Below are positions 1-8,235 of a DNA stretch of 64,000 nt, one piece after another. Each line of letters begins with the position of its first letter. Position 1 is the stretch's first letter. Both the position numbers and the translations under genes were made by a program. The stretch spans positions 49,128 through 113,127 of the forward strand of contig CAWVRH010000005.1 of NCBI GenBank assembly GCA_963932545.1, given 5' to 3'. Under the pieces are notes generated by a model, which worked only from the letters and a program-made list of their open reading frames with translations, was not told the DNA's origin and did not search any database. The stretch comes from UBA8337 sp963932545 (GTDB lineage: Bacteria > Pseudomonadota > Alphaproteobacteria > RS24).

Positions 1-530
1 TGAATACCGAATTACACGGCCATCGGGTTCTCGATGTTGGCACGGGCACGGGTCTTTCCCTGCCCTATTTCGCGGCAGATTGCGAAGTGACCGGCATTGA
101 CCTCTCGGGGGATATGTTGGCCCGGGCTTTCAAACGCGTCGAGCGCAAGAAGCTATCCAATGTCCACGCCCTCTTGGAAATGGATGCCAGCGAATTAGAT
201 TTTTCCGACGCTTCCTTCGATAGCGTGATGGCAACTTTCGTGATGTCCGTGGTGCCAGACCCGGCAAAAGTATTGCAAGAAATTTGCCGCGTCACTCGCC
301 CGGGCGGACGGGTTTATTTGTTCAATCATTTCGAAGCCGAAGAAGAGCAAACTCTTTTGGCGATGATTGAGCGAAAAATAGCCCCCGCCTCGCGCAAAAT
401 CGGGTTTCACTCTGACTTCTCGCGCGAGCAGTTGAAACTACAAGATTGCGATTTGCAAGTTTTAGAAGAAAACAGCTTCGGCCCCTTGGGTATGTTCACT
501 CTGCTGACGATGCAAAAACCTGCGTCATAG
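1..530 (+). CDS. SAM-dependent methyltransferase, PmtA-like (5' partial)
   Basis: The reading frame is already open at the left edge (frame beginning at base 3), so the start lies outside the window. The visible 175 residues hold a class I SAM-binding motif I (VLDVGTGTGLSLP) near the front, an acidic motif II region (VTGIDLSGDML), and a post-motif segment (RVTRPGGRVYLFNHF). This pattern resembles alphaproteobacterial phosphatidylethanolamine N-methyltransferases (PmtA), which convert PE to phosphatidylcholine at the inner membrane. UbiE/COQ5-type methyltransferases share the same fold, so the substrate is inferred rather than shown. The stop is 57 bp before trmFO on the same strand. Confidence 0.7.
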   Translation, partial: NTELHGHRVLDVGTGTGLSLPYFAADCEVTGIDLSGDMLARAFKRVERKKLSNVHALLEMDASELDFSDASFDSVMATFVMSVVPDPAKVLQEICRVTRPGGRVYLFNHFEAEEEQTLLAMIERKIAPASRKIGFHSDFSREQLKLQDCDLQVLEENSFGPLGMFTLLTMQKPAS

Positions 531-587
531 ACGCCTAGGCTTTTAGACCCCTTCCCCTCTTTCCTTAAACCGTGTATTTCATGAGCC

Positions 588-1997
588 ATGAGTGATGAAT
601 TACATATTATTGGTGGCGGGCTTGCGGGCTCGGAAGCCGCTTGGGCTGCGGCTCAGGCAGGCGTAAAAGTTGTGCTGCATGAGATGCGCCCGACGCGCAA
701 AACCGACGCCCATGTGACCGACGGACTGGCCGAGTTGGTCTGCTCAAACTCTTTCCGCTCCGATGATGCCCAAACCAATGCGGTTGGCCTTTTGCACGCT
801 GAATTGCGCGATAGCCAAAGCCTCATCATGCGCTGCGCCGACGAACATCAGGTGCCTGCTGGCGGGGCGCTGGCCGTGGACCGCGAAGGGTTTTCGCAAG
901 GCGTAACCGCCGCTATTGAAGCGCACTCCAATATCACAATTGCCCGCGAAGAAGTGACCCGCATTCCAGACACATGGAAACACGTCATCATCGCAACGGG
1001 GCCACTCACTTCGCCGGCGTTATCTGAGCAAATCGGCCAGATGACAGGCAAAGATAAATTGGCTTTTTTCGATGCTATTGCGCCGATTATCTACCACGAC
1101 GGCATCGATATGGATATCTGCTGGTATCAATCTCGCTACGACAAAGTCGGCCCCGGCGGCACGGGCAAGGACTACATCAACTGCCCGATGGATGAAGCCC
1201 AATATAACGCTTTCCTCGATGCGCTCATCGAGAGCGACACGGCTGACTTCAAACAATGGGAAGCCGATACGCCCTATTTCAATGGCTGTTTGCCCATCGA
1301 AATTATGGCCGCGCGCGGTCGCGATACCTTGCGCCATGGCCCGATGAAACCACGCGGCCTGACCAATGAGCATAACCCAGAGGTGAAAGCCCATGCGGTT
1401 GTGCAATTGCGCCAAGACAATGCGCTGGGCACTTTGTTCAATATGGTGGGCTTTCAAACCAAGCTCAAATATGGCGAACAGACGCATGTGTTCAAACTCA
1501 TCCCCGGTCTCGAAGAGGCTCGTTTCGCCCGTCTTGGCGGATTGCATCGCAATACATTCCTCAACAGCCCAACCTTATTGGATGGCGAATTGCGCCTTAA
1601 AAATGCCCCGCATATTCGCTTTGCCGGACAAATTACCGGCGTCGAAGGCTATGTCGAAAGCACCACCATCGGCCTGATGGCGGGGCGCTTTGCAGCGGCT
1701 GAAATTCAGGGGCGTAAGCTCTCGGCTGCCCCGATGACCACAGCTTTTGGCGCGCTGATTTCGCACATCACAGTCAACGCCAATGCGTCTTCGTTTCAGC
1801 CAATGAATGTAAACTTTGGATTGATGCCAGAGCTCGACGCGTTGAGCGCACCAGTTGACGAAAACGGCAAAAAACTGCGTGGCAAAGCACGGATGCACTT
1901 CAAGAAACAGGCAAGACAGACCGGTTTTACATCGCGTGCACGGGCTGATTTTGTGGAATGGGCACATGGCGAAGCGCCATCCGAAGCGGCTGAATAA
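588..1997 (+). CDS. trmFO: Methylenetetrahydrofolate-tRNA (uracil-5-)-methyltransferase TrmFO
   Basis: 469 residues, the usual length for TrmFO. The N-terminus carries an FAD dinucleotide-binding motif (IIGGGLAGSEAAWAA) followed by the characteristic HEMRP and ELVCSNSFRSD segments. The C-terminal half has the GQITGVEGYVES signature and the PMNVNFGL segment shared with the GidA/TrmFO family. The enzyme makes 5-methyluridine at position 54 in the T-loop of tRNA, using methylene-THF and FADH2. No clear Shine-Dalgarno sequence precedes the ATG at 588; it is kept because the FAD motif begins within 8 residues of it. It converges on the minus-strand gene at 2003, with 5 bp between the stops. Confidence 0.95.
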   Translation: MSDELHIIGGGLAGSEAAWAAAQAGVKVVLHEMRPTRKTDAHVTDGLAELVCSNSFRSDDAQTNAVGLLHAELRDSQSLIMRCADEHQVPAGGALAVDREGFSQGVTAAIEAHSNITIAREEVTRIPDTWKHVIIATGPLTSPALSEQIGQMTGKDKLAFFDAIAPIIYHDGIDMDICWYQSRYDKVGPGGTGKDYINCPMDEAQYNAFLDALIESDTADFKQWEADTPYFNGCLPIEIMAARGRDTLRHGPMKPRGLTNEHNPEVKAHAVVQLRQDNALGTLFNMVGFQTKLKYGEQTHVFKLIPGLEEARFARLGGLHRNTFLNSPTLLDGELRLKNAPHIRFAGQITGVEGYVESTTIGLMAGRFAAAEIQGRKLSAAPMTTAFGALISHITVNANASSFQPMNVNFGLMPELDALSAPVDENGKKLRGKARMHFKKQARQTGFTSRARADFVEWAHGEAPSEAAE

Positions 1998-2002
1998 TAG
2001 CT

Positions 2003-2701
2003 TTAAAGCCTGCCCAGAAAAGCCATCTTCATAATTGAAATTTGATAACGCAAAAGGCTTTTGCCTTGTGGAAAATACTTGGCTTGGCGTCGCGCCAAAC
2101 CGATGGGTAAAAACACCGGCAAAAGTGTTTTTCGTTGGGCGCGCGCAAGCTGGTTAAAACTCGCGCAAGCCTCGCTTAAAAGCTCATGCGCACGCGCCGC
2201 CACGGCCTCCCCGTTTGAGGGAACCAATCGCATTAACTCAAACCCCGTCCCCGCAGTTTGCAAAAGCGCCGCCTGCGGTTCGCCACCTAGCAACTGGCAA
2301 GCTAACTTAAGCCATGCGGGCCCCACGTGTTTGGCTTCCGCTTCCAGCTCGTCTAGGTTTCGCCCGACTTGTTCTAGCGCCGCGTCGCGCCCCTCTATGA
2401 GGGGAAGAAAACTTGGCAGCGAGACTTGTCCCTGCTGCACCACCTCTAGCAACGCGTCACCTATGGGCGTGCCGCGAGTTTCGCCTGCTTCGAGCGCGCT
2501 CAGCAAATCGCGCCACCACTGCAACCGAATGGCCCCAACCATCGGGTCAGAGACCAGCGATGGAATACGCGCGATATCGGCATAAAAATGATATAGCGTC
2601 AAAACTGCATCGCGGGCGTGGGCGGGCGCGAATAAATGGCACAAATAGAGGTCGCCATCGAGACCGCGCAGCTCCGTTCGTAAGGTTTCAAAATCGCTCA
2701 T
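2003..2701 (-). CDS. Squalene/phytoene synthase family protein (NDUFAF6-like)
   Basis: 232 residues from ATG 2701, chosen because AGGAAA lies just upstream and because a longer reading would run into the terminator at 2717-2742. The protein has the trans-isoprenyl synthase fold signature (TLYHFYADIARIPSLV, then IRLQWWRD). The aspartate-rich DxxxD catalytic motifs of true squalene or phytoene synthases are not evident. This pattern matches the NDUFAF6/complex I assembly-factor branch common in Alphaproteobacteria rather than a carotenoid enzyme. The role in respiratory complex I assembly is inferred from that family. It lies downstream of the PuuD-like membrane gene, separated by a terminator, so it probably has its own promoter or relies on readthrough. 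Confidence 0.75.
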   Translation of the reverse strand: MSDFETLRTELRGLDGDLYLCHLFAPAHARDAVLTLYHFYADIARIPSLVSDPMVGAIRLQWWRDLLSALEAGETRGTPIGDALLEVVQQGQVSLPSFLPLIEGRDAALEQVGRNLDELEAEAKHVGPAWLKLACQLLGGEPQAALLQTAGTGFELMRLVPSNGEAVAARAHELLSEACASFNQLARAQRKTLLPVFLPIGLARRQAKYFPQGKSLLRYQISIMKMAFLGRL

Positions 2702-2716
2702 AAGTTTCCTAAATAG

Positions 2717-2742
2717 AAAAGGGCCGCACATAAGGCGGCCCT
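2717..2742 (-). terminator. Rho-independent terminator after the PuuD-like gene
   Basis: On the minus strand a perfect 8-bp stem (AGGGCCGC / GCGGCCCT) with a 7-nt loop is followed by a short T run. It sits 23 bp past the stop of the gene ending at 2765 and just before the start at 2701, so it ends the upstream transcript and separates the two genes. Confidence 0.8.
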
Positions 2743-2764
2743 CTCCAAAACATTAACTCAAACT

Positions 2765-3367
2765 CTAGTAAAGGTTTTGAGCCGCAACCATAGCGAACAA
2801 CATCGGGATCGACAGCATGGTGTTGGTCCGTGAGAACAACATGGCTGTGCGTGCCGAAGCCGCTTTCGTGTCGGCGTCTGCCTCTACAATGCCAAGCGCT
2901 TTCTTTTGGTTTGGCCAGATAACGAACCAAACGTTGAACCACATGATGATGCCCAACCACATGCCAATACCGATGGCGGTGTTCTTGGGTACTTCGAAGT
3001 CGCTCATCATGCCGAGGCTTAGCGCATCGTGGATGTAACCGTTCAAATAGCCCAAAATCAGGCCGGTTACGATGGTTGCCATGGCACCCCAACGGAACCA
3101 CCACAAAGCGGCAGGTGCAATTACCTTACCAATCGCAGGCTTTTGATTGTCTGGGATATTTGGCATGTTCGGAATTTGAACAAAGTTGAAATAATACAGC
3201 AGACCAATCCACATGATGCCGCTCAATACGTGCAACCAGCGGAAAGTAAATGTCCAGAATGTCGTGTCGAGTGCGCCGCCGCCCTGCAGATACATAATCT
3301 CCAGAATAAACGCCAGCACAAAGCCCGCAATCACAGTGTTGCGAAGTGATGATAAAATTGTAGCCAT
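2765..3367 (-). CDS. PuuD-domain (DUF989-type) inner-membrane protein
   Basis: 200 residues with about five hydrophobic segments (roughly residues 10-28, 40-62, 85-108, 128-150 and 180-198). The FRWLHVLSGIMWIGLLYYF and NFVQ segments match the membrane domain of the family annotated as urate hydroxylase PuuD. In many alphaproteobacteria this domain occurs alone, without the C-terminal cytochrome c part, and its substrate there is not established. Nothing nearby suggests purine breakdown, so urate oxidation should not be assumed. The start at 3367 is backed by a strong GGGAGG Shine-Dalgarno sequence. Confidence 0.65.
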   Translation of the reverse strand: MATILSSLRNTVIAGFVLAFILEIMYLQGGGALDTTFWTFTFRWLHVLSGIMWIGLLYYFNFVQIPNMPNIPDNQKPAIGKVIAPAALWWFRWGAMATIVTGLILGYLNGYIHDALSLGMMSDFEVPKNTAIGIGMWLGIIMWFNVWFVIWPNQKKALGIVEADADTKAASARTAMLFSRTNTMLSIPMLFAMVAAQNLY

Positions 3368-3437
3368 GATGGCCTCCCCTTTTTTTTCGAATCTATCGTT
3401 GGTTAAACATTACCACCCCATGAAACAGGCAGGCAAT

Positions 3438-4358
3438 TTAATTCACTTGGTTTCCAGACCAGTCGCGTTTGACGCCGAGCCACATAAGCAAAGGCGACGC
3501 AATAAAGATGGAAGAATAGGTTCCCACAATCACGCCCCAAATCATCGCGAAGGTGAAGCCCCGAATAACTTCTCCGCCCAACACATAAAGCGCCACCAAA
3601 GCGAGAAGCGTCGTAACCGACGTCATCACCGTGCGCGATAGTGTTTCGTTGATGGCGATATCTAGCAATTCTTTCAGACCCATTTTTTTGTACTTACGCA
3701 AGTTCTCGCGCACGCGGTCATAAACCACCACTGTATCATTCATCGAATAGCCGACGATGGTCAGGATGGCGGCTAAAATGGATAGATTAAAGTCGAGCTG
3801 CAAGAGCGAGAAAATGCCGATGGTCAGCACCACGTCATGCACCAAGGCCAAGACAGCCCCGACCGAAAACTGCCACTCAAAACGAAACCAGATGTAAATC
3901 AACATAGAGCTAATCGCTACAACGATAGCCAAAATGCCCGTTTGAATGAGCTCGGCACTCACTTGCGGGCCAACAATCTCTACTCTGCGGACGTCGAAAT
4001 CTTCTGCCAATTCATCCCGCAATAGTTGAACGGCGGTCAGGTCTTGGCTGGCATCTACAGCGCCTTCGGCCTCTGCAATGCGAATGAGAACATCGGTGTC
4101 TTTACCGAATTCTTGAATTTGCACTTCCCCAAGGTCCATGGCGTTTAACCGATCGCGCAAAGCTCCGATATCAACCGCGTCTTCGGCGCTCGCCTCAATT
4201 AGCGTGCCGCCTTTGAAGTCGATGCCAAAGTTAAGCCCATTGCTAAAAAACACACCGATGGACGCAACCATAAGCAGTATGGAAAGCCCCATAGCTAAAT
4301 TACGATACTTAATAAAAGTGATACTGGTTTTCGCCGGAACGAGTTTCAATGTTCGCAT
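3438..4358 (-). CDS. secF: Protein translocase subunit SecF
   Basis: 306 residues, normal for SecF. After the first membrane helix comes the NFGIDFKGGTLIE signature of the SecD/SecF family, then a periplasmic domain and a cluster of five helices containing the conserved TIVGYSMNDTVVVYDR segment and ending near the C-terminus. With SecD and YajC it uses the proton gradient to pull exported proteins off SecYEG on the periplasmic side. secD lies 20 bp upstream on the same strand, with yajC before it, so the three form the usual yajC-secD-secF operon. A GGGAGGAT ribosome-binding site precedes the ATG. Confidence 0.97.
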   Translation of the reverse strand: MRTLKLVPAKTSITFIKYRNLAMGLSILLMVASIGVFFSNGLNFGIDFKGGTLIEASAEDAVDIGALRDRLNAMDLGEVQIQEFGKDTDVLIRIAEAEGAVDASQDLTAVQLLRDELAEDFDVRRVEIVGPQVSAELIQTGILAIVVAISSMLIYIWFRFEWQFSVGAVLALVHDVVLTIGIFSLLQLDFNLSILAAILTIVGYSMNDTVVVYDRVRENLRKYKKMGLKELLDIAINETLSRTVMTSVTTLLALVALYVLGGEVIRGFTFAMIWGVIVGTYSSIFIASPLLMWLGVKRDWSGNQVN

Positions 4359-4378
4359 GTCATATCCTCCCTATCCGA

Positions 4379-5995
4379 TTAAAGTGGCAAAGCTTCAGGA
4401 CGACCCTGACGGCGAACCCAGAGGGACACCATGAAGCGGGTCAGAACGAAAGCGGTGAAAACTGAAGTGATGATGCCAATGGCCAGCGTGATAGCAAAGC
4501 CGCGAATAGGGCCCGAGCCAAGCTGGAATAAAACCATGGCCGCCAAAAGCGTGGTGATATTGGCATCTAAAATAGTGCCAAGCGCGCGGTTGTAGCCTGT
4601 ATCAATGGCCATGATGGGCGCCTTGCCGGCCGCGATTTCTTCGCGGATACGTTCAAAAATCAGCACATTGGCGTCGACAGCCATACCCACCGTCAACACG
4701 ATGCCCGCAATGCCGGGCAGCGTCAGCGTGGCTTGCAGGCCAGACAAGACGGCCATAATCAGCCCCAAGTTGGCCACCAAAGCGATGTTGGCGTAAAGGC
4801 CGAACAAGTTATAGCTGATAATCATAAAGCCGATCACGGCCAAGAAGCCCACGATAAGCGCAATGCGACCCGCCGCAACACTGTCGGCGCCAAGCCCTGG
4901 CCCGACGGTGCGTTCTTCTAAAATAGTCATCGGCGCGGGCAAAGCACCGGCGCGCAGAAGAATGGACAAATCATTGGCCTCTTGCACGGAGAAATTACCT
5001 GTGATGCGCCCCGCTCCGCCCAAAATAGCCGATTGAATGATTGGCGCAGAGATAATTTTCTCATCCAAGACAATCGCAAATGGACGCCCGACATTGGCTT
5101 GCGTCACTTCGCCGAATTTCTTCGCGCCTACCGTATCAAAACGGAAGTTTACTTCTGGCGTATTGGTTTGTGCGTCGAAACCAACCGAGGCATCGACAAG
5201 ACGCTCGCCGCTAACCATGGCGCGACGGCGAATTAGATACGGCACAGCAGGTTCGCTGTCGGTGTAATGCACACGTGCACCCGTAGGGGCTCGCTTGCCG
5301 TCGACCACTTCATAAGCGCTCATGCTTTGATCCACGAGATGGAAATTCAGCTTGGCGGTTTGGCCCAAAAGCGCTTTCAAGCGCTGTGGGTCGTCTAGGC
5401 CTGGCACTTGCACCAAAATACGGGTATCGCCTTGGCGCTGAATGGTTGGCTCTGTGGTGCCCAGCTCATCGACGCGACGACGAATAATTTCAATCGACTG
5501 CTGCAAGGTGCGCGTGTTGCGCGCGGCAATTGCCTCTTCCGTTACCTTCAGCTCAAACGTTAGGTCTTGTGTGTTTACCACATCCAAATCGACGCCTTGG
5601 CTGAAGCCACTAATCACATTTGCCGTAATCGGCTGCGACAGACCTTGCAAAAGCGTTTTCGCTTTTTCTAAGTCTTCCCGTTTTCGAATAGAAACCGTTA
5701 CGCCGCCGTTGATTCTGCCAAGCCCTGTGTAGCCTACCCGCTCGCCGCGCAAAGCGAGGCGAACATCGGAGGTCAGGTCCTCCAAACGTTCGCGTTGAAC
5801 CGAGTCCGTATCCACCGCGAGCAGCAAATGCGAGCCGCCTTGCAGGTCGAGGCCCAAGTTAAGCGTGCTTGTTGGCAAAATCTCCGGCATCGAAGCGCGG
5901 GTATTTTCGCTCAAAAAATTCGGCAGAGAAAACAGAAAGCCAAGAAACAGCACAAGGGCGATTCCAGCTATTTTGAGGCGTGAAAAGTGCAGCAT
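4379..5995 (-). CDS. secD: Protein translocase subunit SecD
   Basis: 538 residues. An N-terminal membrane anchor is followed by the LGLDLQGGSHLLLAVD signature, a large periplasmic P1 domain (roughly 60-340), and a C-terminal block of helices with the VGMAVDANVLIFERI motif that takes part in proton-coupled movement. It is the partner of SecF in Sec export. The gene starts 9 bp after the yajC stop, which supports cotranscription. A second RND-type transporter is unlikely given the length and the neighbouring secF. Confidence 0.97.
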   Translation of the reverse strand: MLHFSRLKIAGIALVLFLGFLFSLPNFLSENTRASMPEILPTSTLNLGLDLQGGSHLLLAVDTDSVQRERLEDLTSDVRLALRGERVGYTGLGRINGGVTVSIRKREDLEKAKTLLQGLSQPITANVISGFSQGVDLDVVNTQDLTFELKVTEEAIAARNTRTLQQSIEIIRRRVDELGTTEPTIQRQGDTRILVQVPGLDDPQRLKALLGQTAKLNFHLVDQSMSAYEVVDGKRAPTGARVHYTDSEPAVPYLIRRRAMVSGERLVDASVGFDAQTNTPEVNFRFDTVGAKKFGEVTQANVGRPFAIVLDEKIISAPIIQSAILGGAGRITGNFSVQEANDLSILLRAGALPAPMTILEERTVGPGLGADSVAAGRIALIVGFLAVIGFMIISYNLFGLYANIALVANLGLIMAVLSGLQATLTLPGIAGIVLTVGMAVDANVLIFERIREEIAAGKAPIMAIDTGYNRALGTILDANITTLLAAMVLFQLGSGPIRGFAITLAIGIITSVFTAFVLTRFMVSLWVRRQGRPEALPL

Positions 5996-6004
5996 GAGGC
6001 TTGC

Positions 6005-6328
6005 TTAATCCTTCTTGGCCGGCGCGTTTTTACCACGAACCGTAATAATCATTGATTTAACAACTTTGACACCAGCATTATCGCCAAATTCGACTTCCAG
6101 CTCTTCGTCGCCAACTTTAACCACTTTGCCAATCAGACCGCCTTGCGTAACCACGGTGTCATTGCGTTTCACCGATGCAATCATGGCGGTGTGTTCTTTT
6201 TGACGGCGCGACTGAGGCCGCAAAATCATGAAATAAATGATGCCAAACACCATAAGTAACGGGAATAGCATTTCAAATAATGCAGAACCGCCCGAAGCGG
6301 ATTGGGCGTATGCCGGTGAAATAAACAT
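6005..6328 (-). CDS. yajC: Preprotein translocase subunit YajC
   Basis: 107 residues from the ATG at 6328. This start is preferred over an in-frame ATG at 6340 because GGAG lies 6 nt before it. A short N-terminus (MFISPAYAQ) is followed by one membrane helix (about residues 17-37) ending in YFMILRPQSRRQKEH, the hallmark of YajC, and then a small cytoplasmic domain. YajC associates with SecD and SecF. It is the first gene of yajC-secD-secF and follows the LytM-factor gene on the same strand, with about 95 bp between the LytM stop and the YajC start. Confidence 0.95.
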   Translation of the reverse strand: MFISPAYAQSASGGSALFEMLFPLLMVFGIIYFMILRPQSRRQKEHTAMIASVKRNDTVVTQGGLIGKVVKVGDEELEVEFGDNAGVKVVKSMIITVRGKNAPAKKD

Positions 6329-6422
6329 GAGAATCTCCATTTAATCTTGCTCGCGACTATACGCAAGATGACGCGCTTGGCCAAGCATTTCTGCTTGATT
6401 GGCCTGTTTTAGATAGGTTTTT

Positions 6423-7427
6423 TTAAATCAAAGATTTGGGGTTAACGGCCCGCGTGCCTTTGCGAACCTCAAAGTGGACTTGCGGCTGGTCAACATTGCC
6501 CGTCTGGCCCACTTCGGCGATGGACTGCCCCTGCTTTACGCGGTCGCCCGGCTGCACCAAAAACTTCGAAGCATGCGCATAAGCCGTCACCCAGCCTTCG
6601 CCATGGCGCACCAACAATAGATTGCCATAGCCACGCAATTCATTACCAACATAGACCACCACCCCGTTTTCAGCCGCCTTAATGGGCGTGCCTTTGCGGG
6701 CCGCAATGTTAATGCCATCATTATGTAGGCCATTGTCCTTGGTGCCAAAGTTAGAAATCACCCTGCCTTGCACAGGCACTTGGAAGCGCCCAACTCGGCG
6801 CGGTGCCGCTGGTAAGGCCGCGCGTTTGGCGGGCTTTTTGCTCGATGTCTTTTTCGTCTGGCTTTGCGCCGCGTCTGCCTCGCTCGCCTTGGCTGCAGGT
6901 TCATTGCGCCTGAGGCTCGCCACCCGACCGGCGCGTTCATCTGGCACTTGCAGTTTCTGGCCAATTCGGATGCCGTAAGGCTTGGAAATATTATTCAATG
7001 CCGCGAGCGTCGATACATCGGTGCTATATTTGCGTGAAATCGCATAGAGCGTCTCTTGGGCGCGGACGGTATGAAAGGCCTGCACAGGGAGTTTAATCTT
7101 CGCGCCCGATGCCAAACGATACGGCGGGCGGGCTTTATTCACCTCTAGAAGCGCGCGCAACGGCACCTTATAGCGCAAAGATATCTTGTAATAGGTGTCA
7201 CCTTTTTTGATGTTAATGCTGCCCTTGGAGGCCACCACCTCGCCCCGAAGGCGGCGCTCGCGCCGCACCATCTGAAAAAATCCAAGGCTCTTGGCTTCTG
7301 GTTTGCTGCTGTACCATTTTGGTGTCATCGGCGTGCACGCGGCCAGCAAGCTCACAGCAAGCAGGCTCAAGGCGAACTGGGGGGCTCGCTGGGGAAGCGC
7401 AACGCGGTTTTTGTTTTGTCGCCTCAT
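6423..7427 (-). CDS. LysM/LytM (M23) lipoprotein, NlpD/EnvC-type amidase activator
   Basis: 334 residues from ATG 7427; the longer reading would run through surE. The N-terminus is a lipoprotein signal peptide with lipobox LLAAC. Two LysM peptidoglycan-binding repeats follow (roughly residues 60-105 and 110-155), then a Lys/Ala-rich linker and a C-terminal M23 domain (about 220-330). The zinc-binding residues look degenerate: the first motif reads HNDGIN where active enzymes have HxxxD, and the second reads QVHFE where active enzymes have HxH. This points to a non-catalytic LytM factor that activates cell-wall amidases at the septum, as for NlpD. It sits directly after surE, the classic nlpD position, but no pcm gene lies between them. 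Confidence 0.85.
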   Translation of the reverse strand: MRRQNKNRVALPQRAPQFALSLLAVSLLAACTPMTPKWYSSKPEAKSLGFFQMVRRERRLRGEVVASKGSINIKKGDTYYKISLRYKVPLRALLEVNKARPPYRLASGAKIKLPVQAFHTVRAQETLYAISRKYSTDVSTLAALNNISKPYGIRIGQKLQVPDERAGRVASLRRNEPAAKASEADAAQSQTKKTSSKKPAKRAALPAAPRRVGRFQVPVQGRVISNFGTKDNGLHNDGINIAARKGTPIKAAENGVVVYVGNELRGYGNLLLVRHGEGWVTAYAHASKFLVQPGDRVKQGQSIAEVGQTGNVDQPQVHFEVRKGTRAVNPKSLI

Positions 7428-7440
7428 CCCAAGTTTATTC

Positions 7441-8223
7441 CTAAAACAGTTTCGCCAATTTCTTTGTGAGAGACGCACTCGTATGATCCATATGCAGCGG
7501 CGTGATGGAAATATTGCCTTGCATAATCGCCTCAATATCCGTGCCCTTCGTGGGCGTGCTGAGAGCGCGTTCGAAATGATACCAGAAATACGTATTGCCA
7601 TGCGGCTCTGTGCGCGCTTCTAGCCCCAAAAGCCGTTTATCGCGCAAGCCCTGTTTGGTGATGCAAATTTCAGGTTTATGGCTCGGCCCAATATCAGGGA
7701 AGTTAATGTTGATCAAATTTCCCTCGGGCCAGTCGAGCTTGAGCAATTTCTTAATAATCGCGGGCGCGTATTTTGCTGCCACTTCAAAGCGCGGCACATA
7801 CTTACCAGCTGGGTCGGCAAAGTTTATCGCTTGGCTCATAGCAATCGAGGGGATGCCGAACAAAGTGCCCTCTTTGGCCACGGCCACCGTGCCAGAATAG
7901 CTGACATCTTCGGCGATGTTTTGGCCAAAATTCACACCGGACAAAATGAGGTCGGGCAATTTATCTTTCATCAAATGACGCGTGGCCACCATCACACAAT
8001 CGGTTGGCGTGCCGCCAATGGCAAACCGACGCGGCCCCAACTTCTTCATCCGCAGAGGTTTAGAGAGACTAAGTGAATGACTGGCGCCACTCATCTCTTC
8101 GGCAGGTGCCACGACCCAAACATCGTCCGACAGTGCCTTGGCGATTTTAATCGTCGTCTTAATGCCGGGGGCATCAATGCCATCATCATTGCTGACTAAA
8201 ATACGTCCAACGGGTTTACCCAT
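7441..8223 (-). CDS. surE: 5'/3'-nucleotidase SurE
   Basis: 260 residues, typical of SurE. The metal-binding N-terminus (ILVSNDDGIDAPGI, with the paired Asp) and the SGVNFGQNIAEDVSYSGTV segment with the conserved Asn and Ser/Gly residues are all present. SurE is a cytoplasmic divalent-metal-dependent phosphatase acting on nucleoside monophosphates. It starts 13 bp after the serS stop, and the LytM lipoprotein gene follows after another 13 bp, so serS-surE-LytM appear to be one transcript. Confidence 0.96.
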   Translation of the reverse strand: MGKPVGRILVSNDDGIDAPGIKTTIKIAKALSDDVWVVAPAEEMSGASHSLSLSKPLRMKKLGPRRFAIGGTPTDCVMVATRHLMKDKLPDLILSGVNFGQNIAEDVSYSGTVAVAKEGTLFGIPSIAMSQAINFADPAGKYVPRFEVAAKYAPAIIKKLLKLDWPEGNLININFPDIGPSHKPEICITKQGLRDKRLLGLEARTEPHGNTYFWYHFERALSTPTKGTDIEAIMQGNISITPLHMDHTSASLTKKLAKLF

Positions 8224-8235
8224 GTGTCTTTACCT

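Noticed and set aside
1020..1547. 175-codon minus-strand frame inside trmFO
   Set aside because: Wholly antisense to a well-supported gene with no features of its own.
2765..3367. Urate oxidation by the PuuD-like protein
   Set aside because: No purine-degradation neighbours and no cytochrome c domain; the family name is not evidence of the reaction here.
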